NCBI GenBank assembly: GCA_000437855.1
Contig: FR902169.1
Location: 7,964-71,963 of the forward strand
DNA from: Clostridium sp. CAG:567
GTDB taxonomy: Bacteria; Bacillota; Clostridia; TANB77; CAG-508
DNA: 64,000 bases
Reading direction: 5' to 3'
Position numbers and translations under genes: made by a program. Below are positions 43,594 to 52,441 of this stretch, in pieces; within the stretch, counting starts at the first letter, position 1; each line of letters opens with the position of its first letter. A model generated the notes under the pieces. That model saw only the letters and a list, made by a program, of their open reading frames with translations. It did not search any database and was not told the origin of the DNA.

Positions 43594-43744
43594 AGCACCA
43601 CCTCCATTCTCACAACATAAAGTTGCGGATCAAAAGTGGCAACCACATCTGCAATTATTCTTATTTCCTATGTTAATACTATACTATAAATTCGACTAAA
43701 TAACAGGTGAAAAGTCAAATTTTTCCTATTATTTTTGTATGATG

Positions 43745-44074
43745 TTATAAATAAATATATGCTAGTCCAAATACAAAACTTTCTTTTTCTGTTTTATTCA
43801 TTTCCATAACCTTTGATAATATAAAAACATCTATATTATATTCTAAAGTTACCATTCTATTTTTATTATAATTCTTATCAAAAACACATAAGAAATTCTT
43901 CAAAAGTTCAATCAAATTTTCTTTATCAATTTTCAATTTTATCATGTCACTTTCTAAAACAATTATAAACAATTTTAATTTATTTTCTACGCTTAAAGTT
44001 TCAAAATATCTTACTAAAATTTTTACTTTTTCACTACTATTTTTTAATAACAGTTTATCATTCCTATCATTATT
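43745..44074 (-). pseudogene. Truncated unknown gene fragment
   Basis: The frame is open from 44074 to the stop at 43745 (about 109 codons), but the only ATG lies at 43945 and no ribosome site fits it. The reading starts NNDRNDKLLLKNSSEKVKIL and continues through VRYFETLSVENKLKLFIIVL and then SDMIKLKIDKENLIELLKNF. It looks like the C-terminal part of a helical protein that has lost its 5' end next to the decayed recombinase island. Family not recognised. Confidence 0.4.
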
Positions 44075-44199
44075 TTATATAGGGCTTGGGACTTAGTTCC
44101 ATGGTTTGAATTTTGACTAGGGAGGAAAAATTCAGTGCTTGTTAGAGTTCAAGTAGGAGTACAAAAATCATTTCAAACATAAATTTTTTCTGTCATTTT

Positions 44200-45953
<1,754 letters not shown>

Positions 45954-45954
45954 A

Positions 45955-46236
45955 TTAATGCCTTGCTATGTATTCTTGTAGTTTAGATAAAGGATATTTA
46001 GTCCTTAAATCTCTCACATAAAAGTAATCATGTTCATTAAAGAATAAATATAAATTATTCTTAATAATTACTCTATGTGGCTCTACATACGCTAGATTTG
46101 TATGTTCTATAACTCTTAAACAACCTTCTAATATCATTTGGTGTTCAAGTTTTATAGCATTCAAACGGCAAGCCCATTCAATTTTAGAGAGTAAATCTCT
46201 GCTTATCTTGTTTTTCTTCTTTACAATACTTATCAT
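45955..46236 (-). CDS. Hypothetical protein of the decayed recombinase island
   Basis: 93 residues from the ATG at 46236, preceded by AAAGGA 9 bases upstream (the frame is open to a TTG at 46260). It is basic, with SKIEWACRLNAIKLEHQMIL and a C-terminal YFYVRDLRTKYPLSKLQEYI. No known motif. The N-terminal CRLNAI resembles the CRMNSI stretch of TnpV, but the overall length and remainder do not match. It sits between the recombinase pseudogene and tRNA-Lys(CTT), so it probably belonged to the same element. Confidence 0.55.
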   Translation of the reverse strand: MISIVKKKNKISRDLLSKIEWACRLNAIKLEHQMILEGCLRVIEHTNLAYVEPHRVIIKNNLYLFFNEHDYFYVRDLRTKYPLSKLQEYIARH

Positions 46237-46273
46237 ATCACACCATCCTTTCTTTTTCAATAAAAGGCAACAA

Positions 46274-46299
46274 AAAAATCAACCTTTTACAGTTGATTT
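46274..46299 (-). terminator. Terminator of tRNA-Lys(CTT)
   Basis: On the minus strand AAATCAAC/GTTGATTT with an 8-base loop, then seven Ts. Confidence 0.7.
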
Positions 46300-46333
46300 A
46301 TTGTTTTTCGTCTGGTGCGACGATTTAATCTTT

Positions 46334-46409
46334 TGGTGCGTCATAGAGGAGTCGAACCTCCGACCATCAGATTAAGAGTCTGCTGCTCTACCAACTGAGC
46401 TAATGACGC
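46334..46409 (-). tRNA. tRNA-Lys (anticodon CTT)
   Basis: 76 nt with encoded CCA. Acceptor GCGTCAT/ATGACGC, D-arm TAGCTCAGTTGGTAGAGC, anticodon loop CTCTTAA read as CTT, T-loop GGTTCGACTCC. Confidence 0.95.
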
Positions 46410-46474
46410 GTATAATTAACTTTAAATATTATACGGCGTATTAGCCTATTTTGTCAATAGTTAGTTTATTTATT

Positions 46475-47320
46475 TTAGAATAATTTATTTGCAATTTCTG
46501 CAAATTGCTCTATAGTTAATTCCTCTCCTCGTATATTTTCATTTATTTTTAAACTTTGTAATACCTCTTTTATTTTTTCTTTCGTTGTTATTCCTGAATT
46601 CGACAATCCATTTACTAATGTTTTTCTTCTTTGTGTAAAACTTGCTTTTATAATTTTGAAAAATAATTTTTCATCATTTAATTTAACAGGTGCTTCTTTT
46701 CTAATATTCAATCTTATAACTTCTGAATTAACCTTTGGTTCCGGAACAAAAGATGTATTTGGAACTGTCAGCATTTCCTGTGCTTCTGAATAATAATATA
46801 CACAGTATGTGATTGCCCCACTATTTTTTCCTCCTGGAATTTCTGTCAATCTGTCTGCTACTTCTTTTTGTATCATAACTGTTATACTATTTATATTTAA
46901 TTTTTCTTCTAATAACTTCATTATTATTGGAGTAGTAATATAATATGGTAAATTTGCTACAATTTTTACTGAATAATTGTTGTCATTTTCTTCTTTTATC
47001 AGGTTGTTTAAATCTACTTTTAGTACATCTTCATTTATCACTTTAAAATTTTTATATAACGCAAATCTATCATTTAAAATTTCCAACATTTTTTTATCAA
47101 GTTCTATTGCAATTACTTTACCCGCTTTTTCTACAAGTTTACTGGTTAATGTTCCTAATCCTGGCCCTATTTCTATTACAAAATCATTTTTTTCTATTTC
47201 TGCTGTTTTTATTATATTTTCTATTACATTATCATCAATTAAAAAGTTTTGTCCTAAGTTTTTATTTGCATTAATATTATATTTTTTCATTAAAAACTTA
47301 GTTTCTTCATAAATGTTCAT
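46475..47320 (-). CDS. rsmA: 16S rRNA dimethyladenosine transferase RsmA
   Basis: 281 residues, full length. ANKNLGQNFLIDDNV, the SAM-binding VIEIGPGLGTLT, the acidic AIELDKKM, the catalytic NLPYYITTPI and the C-terminal FTQRRKTLVNGLS are all diagnostic of RsmA/KsgA rather than Erm methylases. It dimethylates the two adjacent adenines near the 3' end of 16S rRNA. Single gene here, not next to the RNase M5 gene as in Bacillus. Confidence 0.96.
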   Translation of the reverse strand: MNIYEETKFLMKKYNINANKNLGQNFLIDDNVIENIIKTAEIEKNDFVIEIGPGLGTLTSKLVEKAGKVIAIELDKKMLEILNDRFALYKNFKVINEDVLKVDLNNLIKEENDNNYSVKIVANLPYYITTPIIMKLLEEKLNINSITVMIQKEVADRLTEIPGGKNSGAITYCVYYYSEAQEMLTVPNTSFVPEPKVNSEVIRLNIRKEAPVKLNDEKLFFKIIKASFTQRRKTLVNGLSNSGITTKEKIKEVLQSLKINENIRGEELTIEQFAEIANKLF

Positions 47321-47383
47321 ATTTTTCCCCTATTTTTATAATTTATATATTATAGTATATAAGCCCAACCATTAAAAGTCAAT

Positions 47384-47410
47384 AAAAGCACTAGTATTTC
47401 TAGTGCTTTT
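47384..47410. terminator. Terminator between rsmA promoter region and the VanW gene end
   Basis: AAAAGCACTAG-TATTT-CTAGTGCTTTT, a perfect 11-bp stem with T-runs on both sides, serving the minus-strand VanW gene. Confidence 0.85.
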
Positions 47411-47414
47411 ATTT

Positions 47415-49247
47415 CTATTCAGTAGTATTGTTTTCAGTTTTCTCATTATTAACTGTTGTATTTGTTTCTGTATTTGTTGAAGGCTCTGGTGTTGGTGTAG
47501 GTGTTACTGGTGCAGTTGCTTTTTTTGTTCCTTTTCTCACAATTTTATTTCTAGAATTATAAGTATCTTTTGAAAGCAATGTCCTTGAAATTACTTTTCC
47601 ATTTTGTTTTACTATTTTATATCCTTCACTTCTACATCCAGTAATTGCTGTTTGTTCTACAACTTCTTTTCCTTCTTCTAATGTTTGATCCTCTTTATAT
47701 ATTGTCGTTGGATTAATATATGATGTTACTTTTGATTGTATAATTACTTCATATTCATTTTCTTCTTTTATACCATATACTGAAACTTTACATACTCCAC
47801 CACTTGCTGATGCAACTAACTTTATAGGATATTTTCTTGTATTTTTAAATATAAAGTCTAGACTTCCATAATAAACTGTTGCATCTCTACTTGGTGCTAC
47901 ATATCCAGTTGTAAACATGTGGTTACTTCTTTCTACAATTTTTAAGTTTGCAAGTAATGCTGTATTATATATTGTTGATGATACTTGGCAAACTCCTCCA
48001 CCAACATCTGGCACAACTTTTCCACCAATATATGCAGTTCCTTCTTTAAAGCCTGCTTCAATTGTTCTTGAACCTACTACAGTATTGAATGAGAAGTTTT
48101 CACCAGGCATAATTACTGTTCCATTTACTTTTTGGGCTGCTAATTTTATATTTACATTTCTGTTATAATTGCTTGCATCAAATCTAGTAGAAAAAGTCGA
48201 AATTAAATCTGGAAAAGCTTTTTCTCCTAGGTCTTTAATTGTCTTTTTAGCTTTTGTTATTTTTAATGGTATTTCATATTCTTTTTTATCTTGTTGTAGT
48301 AATTTTTCAGCTTCCTCTATAGAAATTTTGAAATCAACACCATCAACTTCTGCATGTACTACCGTAGGGTTTAACTCTATATATGCATCTTTTGGTTCTT
48401 TATATATTTCATCACGTATTTTTTGTAAATCAACTGGATCTGGTTCTTTATATTCTACAGGTATTTCTATTTCTTGATAATTTGTATGAATATTACTTAA
48501 TTGATCTCGTATTTTTTGTTTTAATTCTTCTGTTTTAATAGTGTAACCTGCTTTTCCCTTTACTAATATTAATTTTTGTTTTTCAATATAATAGCTGTTT
48601 TCTACAACTGCATCTTTTAATTTTGAATTTATATCCTTAATAGTATTTGATAATAAATCTTCATCTAAATATAATGTTGGTTTTATTTCTTTTTTTAATA
48701 ACTCTGTAATTAATATTTCATAATTATTAGATATAATATTTCCTTTTCTTCCGATGTTGTATGCTTCATTAATAGCGCTATCAGTATCAAATTTTGCATT
48801 AAATGTATTAGCTGTTACATTAGTCTCATTATCTTCTCTTTTTAAAATTAGACTACTGTTTTCTTCTTTAAATCTTTCATCTATTGCATTATTTACTTTT
48901 GTTGTAGCTTCTTCTATTGTTAAATTAGATACATCAATACCAAGAATTGTTATTCCTTTTAATATTTTATCATTACTCATATTTAACAATGCAAAAATAA
49001 TAGAAAATATCATAACAGCTAAAACAATAATTAATGAAATAATTATAGCTTTTACTTTTTTGGGATTATTTTTTTCTACATGTTTTACCTTTTTATATTC
49101 TGTTTTTTCTTCTTGTTTAATTTCTTCTTTCACAGGCTCTTTTTTCACTTCTTCAGAACTATTTTCTTCTTTGGTTTCTTCAATATTTTCATGAATTTTT
49201 TCTTCATTTACTTCGTCTTGATTATTTAGATTTTCGTGTTCTTCCAT
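47415..49247 (-). CDS. VanW family cell-wall-associated protein
   Basis: 610 residues from the ATG at 49247, fixed by AAAGGGG; the frame extends to 49307 without a ribosome site. The order is: acidic, Glu/Lys-rich cytoplasmic tail (1-70), membrane helix (about 72-95), two peptidoglycan-binding-4-like repeats (about 100-370), VanW domain (about 370-500) with PGENFSFN and DVGGGVCQVSSTIYNTALL, then a G5-like domain and a Pro/Thr-rich C-terminal tail (PVTPTPTPEPS). It is likely exposed in the cell wall. VanW proteins occur in vancomycin clusters but this form is common in Clostridia without van genes; it is no evidence of resistance. Confidence 0.9.
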   Translation of the reverse strand: MEEHENLNNQDEVNEEKIHENIEETKEENSSEEVKKEPVKEEIKQEEKTEYKKVKHVEKNNPKKVKAIIISLIIVLAVMIFSIIFALLNMSNDKILKGITILGIDVSNLTIEEATTKVNNAIDERFKEENSSLILKREDNETNVTANTFNAKFDTDSAINEAYNIGRKGNIISNNYEILITELLKKEIKPTLYLDEDLLSNTIKDINSKLKDAVVENSYYIEKQKLILVKGKAGYTIKTEELKQKIRDQLSNIHTNYQEIEIPVEYKEPDPVDLQKIRDEIYKEPKDAYIELNPTVVHAEVDGVDFKISIEEAEKLLQQDKKEYEIPLKITKAKKTIKDLGEKAFPDLISTFSTRFDASNYNRNVNIKLAAQKVNGTVIMPGENFSFNTVVGSRTIEAGFKEGTAYIGGKVVPDVGGGVCQVSSTIYNTALLANLKIVERSNHMFTTGYVAPSRDATVYYGSLDFIFKNTRKYPIKLVASASGGVCKVSVYGIKEENEYEVIIQSKVTSYINPTTIYKEDQTLEEGKEVVEQTAITGCRSEGYKIVKQNGKVISRTLLSKDTYNSRNKIVRKGTKKATAPVTPTPTPEPSTNTETNTTVNNEKTENNTTE

Positions 49248-49372
49248 GACTTTTCCCCTTTTATATAAAGTATATAATTTTGTATAAAATAATATTACCA
49301 CAACCATATATTTTTTACAATAAAAATCTGTTTATATTTTGTCAAAATTTACAATTTTTTCTGTTTTTATAC

Positions 49373-49401
49373 TAGACAAGTTTTTCTTTTTCTTATATAA
49401 T
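49373..49401 (+). promoter_or_regulatory. Promoter of the XRE-S24 regulator
   Basis: TAGACA (49373-49378), 17 bases, TATAAT (49396-49401), 34 bases before the ATG. Confidence 0.65.
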
Positions 49402-49435
49402 ACTCGTAGAAAATATTGTAAAAAGAGGTATTATT

Positions 49436-50014
49436 ATGCTAGGTCAGATGATTGCATATATTCGAAAAGAAAAAAAGCTTACAAAGGCAGGCATTGCTAG
49501 AGGAACAAACATTAATACAGGTCATTTAACACATATTGAAAAAGGTGAAAGAAATCCTAGTCATAAAGTATTAAAAAATATGTGTAAAACAATGGGAATT
49601 CCTTATCGTCCTTTGATGTATACTTATGATAAAGAACTTACTGAAGAACAACTAGCTTATAAAGTTGTTACTCATATACCTTATGATAAAATACCTACTT
49701 TTGATTTATTAGGCGGTTTAATAGATTGCCCAACTACAGTTTCAGGAGCTTCTATTGCTGTAAAAATAAATGATACATCAATGGAACCAAAATTAAAAAA
49801 AGACACTTATGCATATATAGAATTTAATACCCCACTTGATAATAGAGATATTGGATTATTTAGTTATAATAATAAACTTTTAATTCGTAAATTTATTATT
49901 CGTAAAGATGGAGTAGTTTTAAGAGCTGAAGATAAAGAAATTCCTGATATATGTTTAGATCCAAAAGAAGAATTTTATATTGTTGGCAAAGTAGTAGGTT
50001 CTACTTCAAATTAA
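49436..50014 (+). CDS. XRE-family transcriptional regulator with S24 peptidase-like domain
   Basis: 192 residues. The N-terminal HTH (LGQMIAYIRKEKKLTKAGIA, then HLTHIEKGERNPS) binds DNA. The C-terminal LexA/CI-like domain has DTSMEPKL, with Ser of the Ser-Lys dyad, and LLIRKFI, with the Lys. The Ala-Gly cleavage site usual between domains is not evident, although GLIDCP could take that place. The protein may be a stress- or phage-type repressor, or a non-cleaving regulator. No phage genes surround it. AGAGGTATT precedes the ATG; the next gene lies 85 bases downstream with its own AAGGAG. Confidence 0.85.
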   Translation: MLGQMIAYIRKEKKLTKAGIARGTNINTGHLTHIEKGERNPSHKVLKNMCKTMGIPYRPLMYTYDKELTEEQLAYKVVTHIPYDKIPTFDLLGGLIDCPTTVSGASIAVKINDTSMEPKLKKDTYAYIEFNTPLDNRDIGLFSYNNKLLIRKFIIRKDGVVLRAEDKEIPDICLDPKEEFYIVGKVVGSTSN

Positions 50015-50099
50015 AAATTTTGTCAAAAATACTTGAATTATATTTTTTTATATTATAATATTAAATTAGTTAACAAGAGATAAATAAGGAGAATTTTAA

Positions 50100-50558
50100 A
50101 TGGAATTAGTTAAAAATATTTTCTTTAATACAGATAAATTAGTTGAAAACTCAAAAGTGAAGATTTCTTATGCTGGAAAACTTTTTCAGAATGGTTCAGA
50201 AGAAGTTTATATTCACTATGGTTTTGGTCTTAATTGGGATAATTTAGGAGAAATTAAAATGGAAAAAACTGAACTTGGTTTTCAAGCAGAAGTTGAATTA
50301 ATTTCAAGTGACAGTTTTAATTTCTGTTTTAGAAATTCTAATAATGAGTGGGATAATAACAATGGAGAAAATTATATTTTCCCTATTGAAAAAGTAGAAC
50401 TTGCTCTAGTAGTAAAAGAAAAAACATCTTTGACAGCTCCTAGAAAATTAAGAAAATCATACATCTGGAGTAAAAAAGTACGTTTAGCAGTTTATAAAAT
50501 AATCACTTATTTGCCAAAATTAATTTCTGGAAATTATAAAAGAAAAGTTTCAGAATAA
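50100..50558 (+). CDS. Carbohydrate-binding (CBM25-like) protein
   Basis: 152 residues. The module VKISYAGKLFQNGSEEVYIH, then YGFGLNWDNLGEIKM, and the FCFRNSNNEWDNNNGENYIF end form a beta-sandwich typical of starch-binding CBM25-like domains in clostridial genomes (conserved Trp and the final WDNNxGxNY). The remaining 45 residues are basic and contain no catalytic domain or signal peptide, so it probably works inside the cell, perhaps on glycogen. AAGGAG precedes the ATG. Confidence 0.8.
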   Translation: MELVKNIFFNTDKLVENSKVKISYAGKLFQNGSEEVYIHYGFGLNWDNLGEIKMEKTELGFQAEVELISSDSFNFCFRNSNNEWDNNNGENYIFPIEKVELALVVKEKTSLTAPRKLRKSYIWSKKVRLAVYKIITYLPKLISGNYKRKVSE

Positions 50559-50605
50559 ATATTGAAAATATTTACCAAAAGTTTTTTCATATATATTTTT
50601 TCTTT

Positions 50606-50639
50606 AAAAAAGAGAACTATTTAAATAGTTCTCTTTTTT
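50606..50639. terminator. Bidirectional terminator between the CBM gene and the SDR gene
   Basis: AAAAAAGAGAACTATT and AATAGTTCTCTTTTTT, a near-perfect stem with minimal loop. Confidence 0.9.
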
Positions 50640-50640
50640 G

Positions 50641-51396
50641 TTATATATACCATCCTCCATTTATTGATATTATTTGTCCTGTGGTATATTCGTCTTCTAC
50701 AAGCCATTTCACACATCTAGCAATATCTTTTGTATTTCCTATTCTGTTTAAAGGAATCTGCTCTTTTATTTGTTCTAATTCTTCATAACTAAGTCTGCTA
50801 TTCATATCAGTATTAATAATACCAGGCGCAATTGCATTTACTCGTATATTAGATAATCCAACCTCTTTTGCCAAAGCCTTAGTCATTCCATTTATTGCAG
50901 CTTTTGTTGTTGAATATGCAACTTCACATGAAGCTCCAGTTTCACCCCAAATAGATGAAATATTAATAATACGTCCACTTTTTTCTTTTATCATATACTT
51001 TAATACTTCTTGTGTACAATTAAAAACAGAATTTAAGTTAACATTTATTATCTTCTGCCACATTTCTTCTGAAACATCTGTAAATAATCCCTCAAGAGAT
51101 ATTCCCGCATTGTTTACTAATATATCAATTTTTTTGAATTTTTTTATTGCAAATTCAATTAAACTATTTACTTCATTTCTATTTGATACATCTGCTTTTA
51201 CTACTTCAATATTAAAACCTTTTTGTAACATTTCATTTTTTAGTTCTTCAGCTTGCACTTTAGAATTATTGTAATTTAAAATAACTATGTAACCATTTTC
51301 TGCTAATGTTCTTACAATTTCTGCACCAATTCCTTTTGCTCCTCCTGTTACTATAGCTACTTTTGAATTTGTATCTATTTTTTCATTTTCTTTCAT
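50641..51396 (-). CDS. Short-chain dehydrogenase/reductase (FabG-like)
   Basis: 251 residues. Rossmann TGGAKGIGAEI, NNAG at about 92, catalytic Ser in INISSIWGE, and YSTTKAAI (Tyr and Lys), with C-terminal TGQIISINGGWYI. These are the full classical SDR motifs and the length of 3-oxoacyl-ACP reductases, which use NADPH. No fab gene is adjacent, so a specific role in fatty acid synthesis is unproven. AGGAG precedes the ATG. Confidence 0.88.
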   Translation of the reverse strand: MKENEKIDTNSKVAIVTGGAKGIGAEIVRTLAENGYIVILNYNNSKVQAEELKNEMLQKGFNIEVVKADVSNRNEVNSLIEFAIKKFKKIDILVNNAGISLEGLFTDVSEEMWQKIINVNLNSVFNCTQEVLKYMIKEKSGRIINISSIWGETGASCEVAYSTTKAAINGMTKALAKEVGLSNIRVNAIAPGIINTDMNSRLSYEELEQIKEQIPLNRIGNTKDIARCVKWLVEDEYTTGQIISINGGWYI

Positions 51397-51487
51397 ATTT
51401 TATAATTCTCCTTTATAACTTATATAAAAAATGTCCTGACAAATATGCACAGTTCAATGTAACTTACTCTTATTGTATATAAAGCAA

Positions 51488-51521
51488 AGAACTAGGCAAG
51501 TTGTACAACAAACCTAGTTCT
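51488..51521 (-). terminator. Terminator of the tRNA Lys-Glu-Thr operon
   Basis: AGAACTAGG/CCTAGTTCT stem, followed on the minus strand by TTGCTTTATA. Confidence 0.65.
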
Positions 51522-51528
51522 AAGTAAT

Positions 51529-51604
<76 letters not shown>

Positions 51605-51608
51605 ATAT

Positions 51609-51683
51609 TGGTGACCCCGACGGGAATCGAACCCATGTCTCCGCCGTGAAAGGGCGATGTCTTAACCGCTTGACCACGGGGCC
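51609..51683 (-). tRNA. tRNA-Glu (anticodon TTC)
   Basis: 75 nt with encoded CCA. Acceptor GGCCCCG/CGGGGTC, anticodon loop CTTTCAC read as TTC, T-loop GGTTCGATTCC. Only 4 bases separate it from tRNA-Thr. Confidence 0.95.
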
Positions 51684-51698
51684 ATAAAAAGAAACTTG

Positions 51699-51726
51699 CT
51701 AGGATTTAATTTTAATTAAATCCTAG
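51699..51726. repeat. Hairpin between tRNA-Lys and tRNA-Glu
   Basis: CTAGGATTTAAT-TTTA-ATTAAATCCTAG, a perfect 12-bp stem in the tRNA precursor; possibly an RNase processing site. Confidence 0.6.
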
Positions 51727-51729
51727 TTT

Positions 51730-51805
51730 TGGTGAGCCATCGCGGACTCGAACCGCGGACAACTTGATTAAAAGTCAAGTGCTCTACCACCTGAGCTAAT
51801 GACCC
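51730..51805 (-). tRNA. tRNA-Lys (anticodon TTT)
   Basis: 76 nt with encoded CCA. Acceptor GGGTCAT/ATGGCTC with a G-U pair, anticodon loop CTTTTAA read as TTT, T-loop GGTTCGAGTCC. First gene of the operon, behind the tandem-repeat leader. Confidence 0.95.
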
Positions 51806-51812
51806 AAGTTCC

Positions 51813-51880
51813 AAGCTCGTTACCAACGTTTGTTTTACGTTAGCACAAGCTCGTTACCAACGTTTGTTTTACGTTAGCAC
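51813..51880 (-). repeat. Tandem 34-bp repeat (two exact copies) in the pre-tRNA leader
   Basis: Copies at 51813-51846 and 51847-51880 are identical. On the transcribed minus strand each holds CTAACGT-AAAACAA-ACGTTGG, which can fold to a 7-bp hairpin. The repeats occupy nearly the whole leader between the predicted start (about 51881) and the first tRNA. Confidence 0.85.
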
Positions 51881-51887
51881 AAGCCTT

Positions 51888-51916
51888 ATTTTAAACTATT
51901 TTTTTTAATTTGTCAA
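51888..51916 (-). promoter_or_regulatory. Promoter of the tRNA Lys-Glu-Thr operon
   Basis: On the minus strand TTGACA (51916-51911), 17 bases, TAAAAT (51893-51888). Confidence 0.75.
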
Positions 51917-51963
51917 TAGATTTTTCATTTTTTGTGAAAAAAATGTAATTTTTTTTTGAAAAT

Positions 51964-52149
51964 TTATGAATTTAGCTTTTTTATTATCTCTTCTACATCT
52001 ATTCCATGTACTTCACAAGCCTCTTCTATGGTCTCTGCTTGTGATGCTGGACATCCTAAACAATGCATTCCTGCTTCTAATAAAATTTCTGCTTTTTCAG
52101 GAGCTTTTTCCAAAAGTTCTCCTATTGTCATTTTTTTATCTATTTGCAT
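51964..52149 (-). CDS. DUF1858 domain protein
   Basis: 61 residues: KKMTIGELLEKAPEKAEILL, then GMHCLGCPASQAETIEEACE and a C-terminal IDVEEIIKKLN. The conserved G-x-H-C-x-x-C-x-x-S/A motif defines DUF1858, a small thiol- or metal-binding helical domain often found near hybrid-cluster or redox proteins. No redox partner is adjacent. GGGAGAA lies upstream of the ATG. Confidence 0.9.
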   Translation of the reverse strand: MQIDKKMTIGELLEKAPEKAEILLEAGMHCLGCPASQAETIEEACEVHGIDVEEIIKKLNS

Positions 52150-52218
52150 AGGTATTCTCCCTTCTAAAATTAATATTATTAAATATATTAAATTTTATCA
52201 TATATTTTAAAAAAAGTA

Positions 52219-52247
52219 TAGACAAATTAAAAAATATATTATATGAT
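52219..52247 (+). promoter_or_regulatory. Candidate promoter of the VirD4-PrgI operon
   Basis: TAGACA (52219-52224), 17 bases, TATGAT (52242-52247). Confidence 0.45.
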
Positions 52248-52268
52248 TGTAAAAAATTGGAAGGTGGT

Positions 52269-52421
52269 GTGTTTTTTATAAATTTAGTAGATTTTTTCTT
52301 TATTATTCTTATTATCAATTCTTTTGTATTTTTTTATTCAATTTATAACTTTTTTAATATCAAAATTTTTTATAATCTACAAGGTTCTAAATTAAAATTA
52401 AAATCAATTAATTTAAAATAG
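52269..52421 (+). CDS. Possible 50-residue membrane peptide at the head of the T4SS operon
   Basis: A GTG-initiated frame with GGAAGG just upstream (spacing only 4). It reads FFINLVDFFFIILIINSFVF as one membrane helix and then a basic tail ending SKLKLKSINLK. The AGGAGG site of the VirD4 gene follows its TAG by 5 bases. The strong AT bias can create such frames by chance, so support is the position and ribosome site only. Confidence 0.35.
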   Translation: MFFINLVDFFFIILIINSFVFFYSIYNFFNIKIFYNLQGSKLKLKSINLK

Positions 52422-52441
52422 TTTTTAGGAGGTGTTTATGA

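Noticed and set aside
43469..43699. 76-codon plus-strand frame over the toxin locus
   Set aside because: It is the antisense of the 36-codon toxin frame and its leader; no ribosome site or promoter in place for it.
46305..46345. Attachment site for the decayed element at tRNA-Lys (TGGTGCG repeated at 46314 and 46334)
   Set aside because: Only seven bases match, and large serine recombinases do not usually target tRNA 3' ends; likely chance.
47415..49247. Vancomycin resistance marker because of the VanW domain
   Set aside because: VanW-domain proteins with peptidoglycan-binding repeats are common in Clostridia; no vanH, vanA/B, vanX or vanRS genes are nearby.
52136..52318. 60-codon minus-strand frame upstream of the DUF1858 gene
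   Set aside because: No ribosome site; AT-rich chance frame overlapping the promoter of the T4SS operon.
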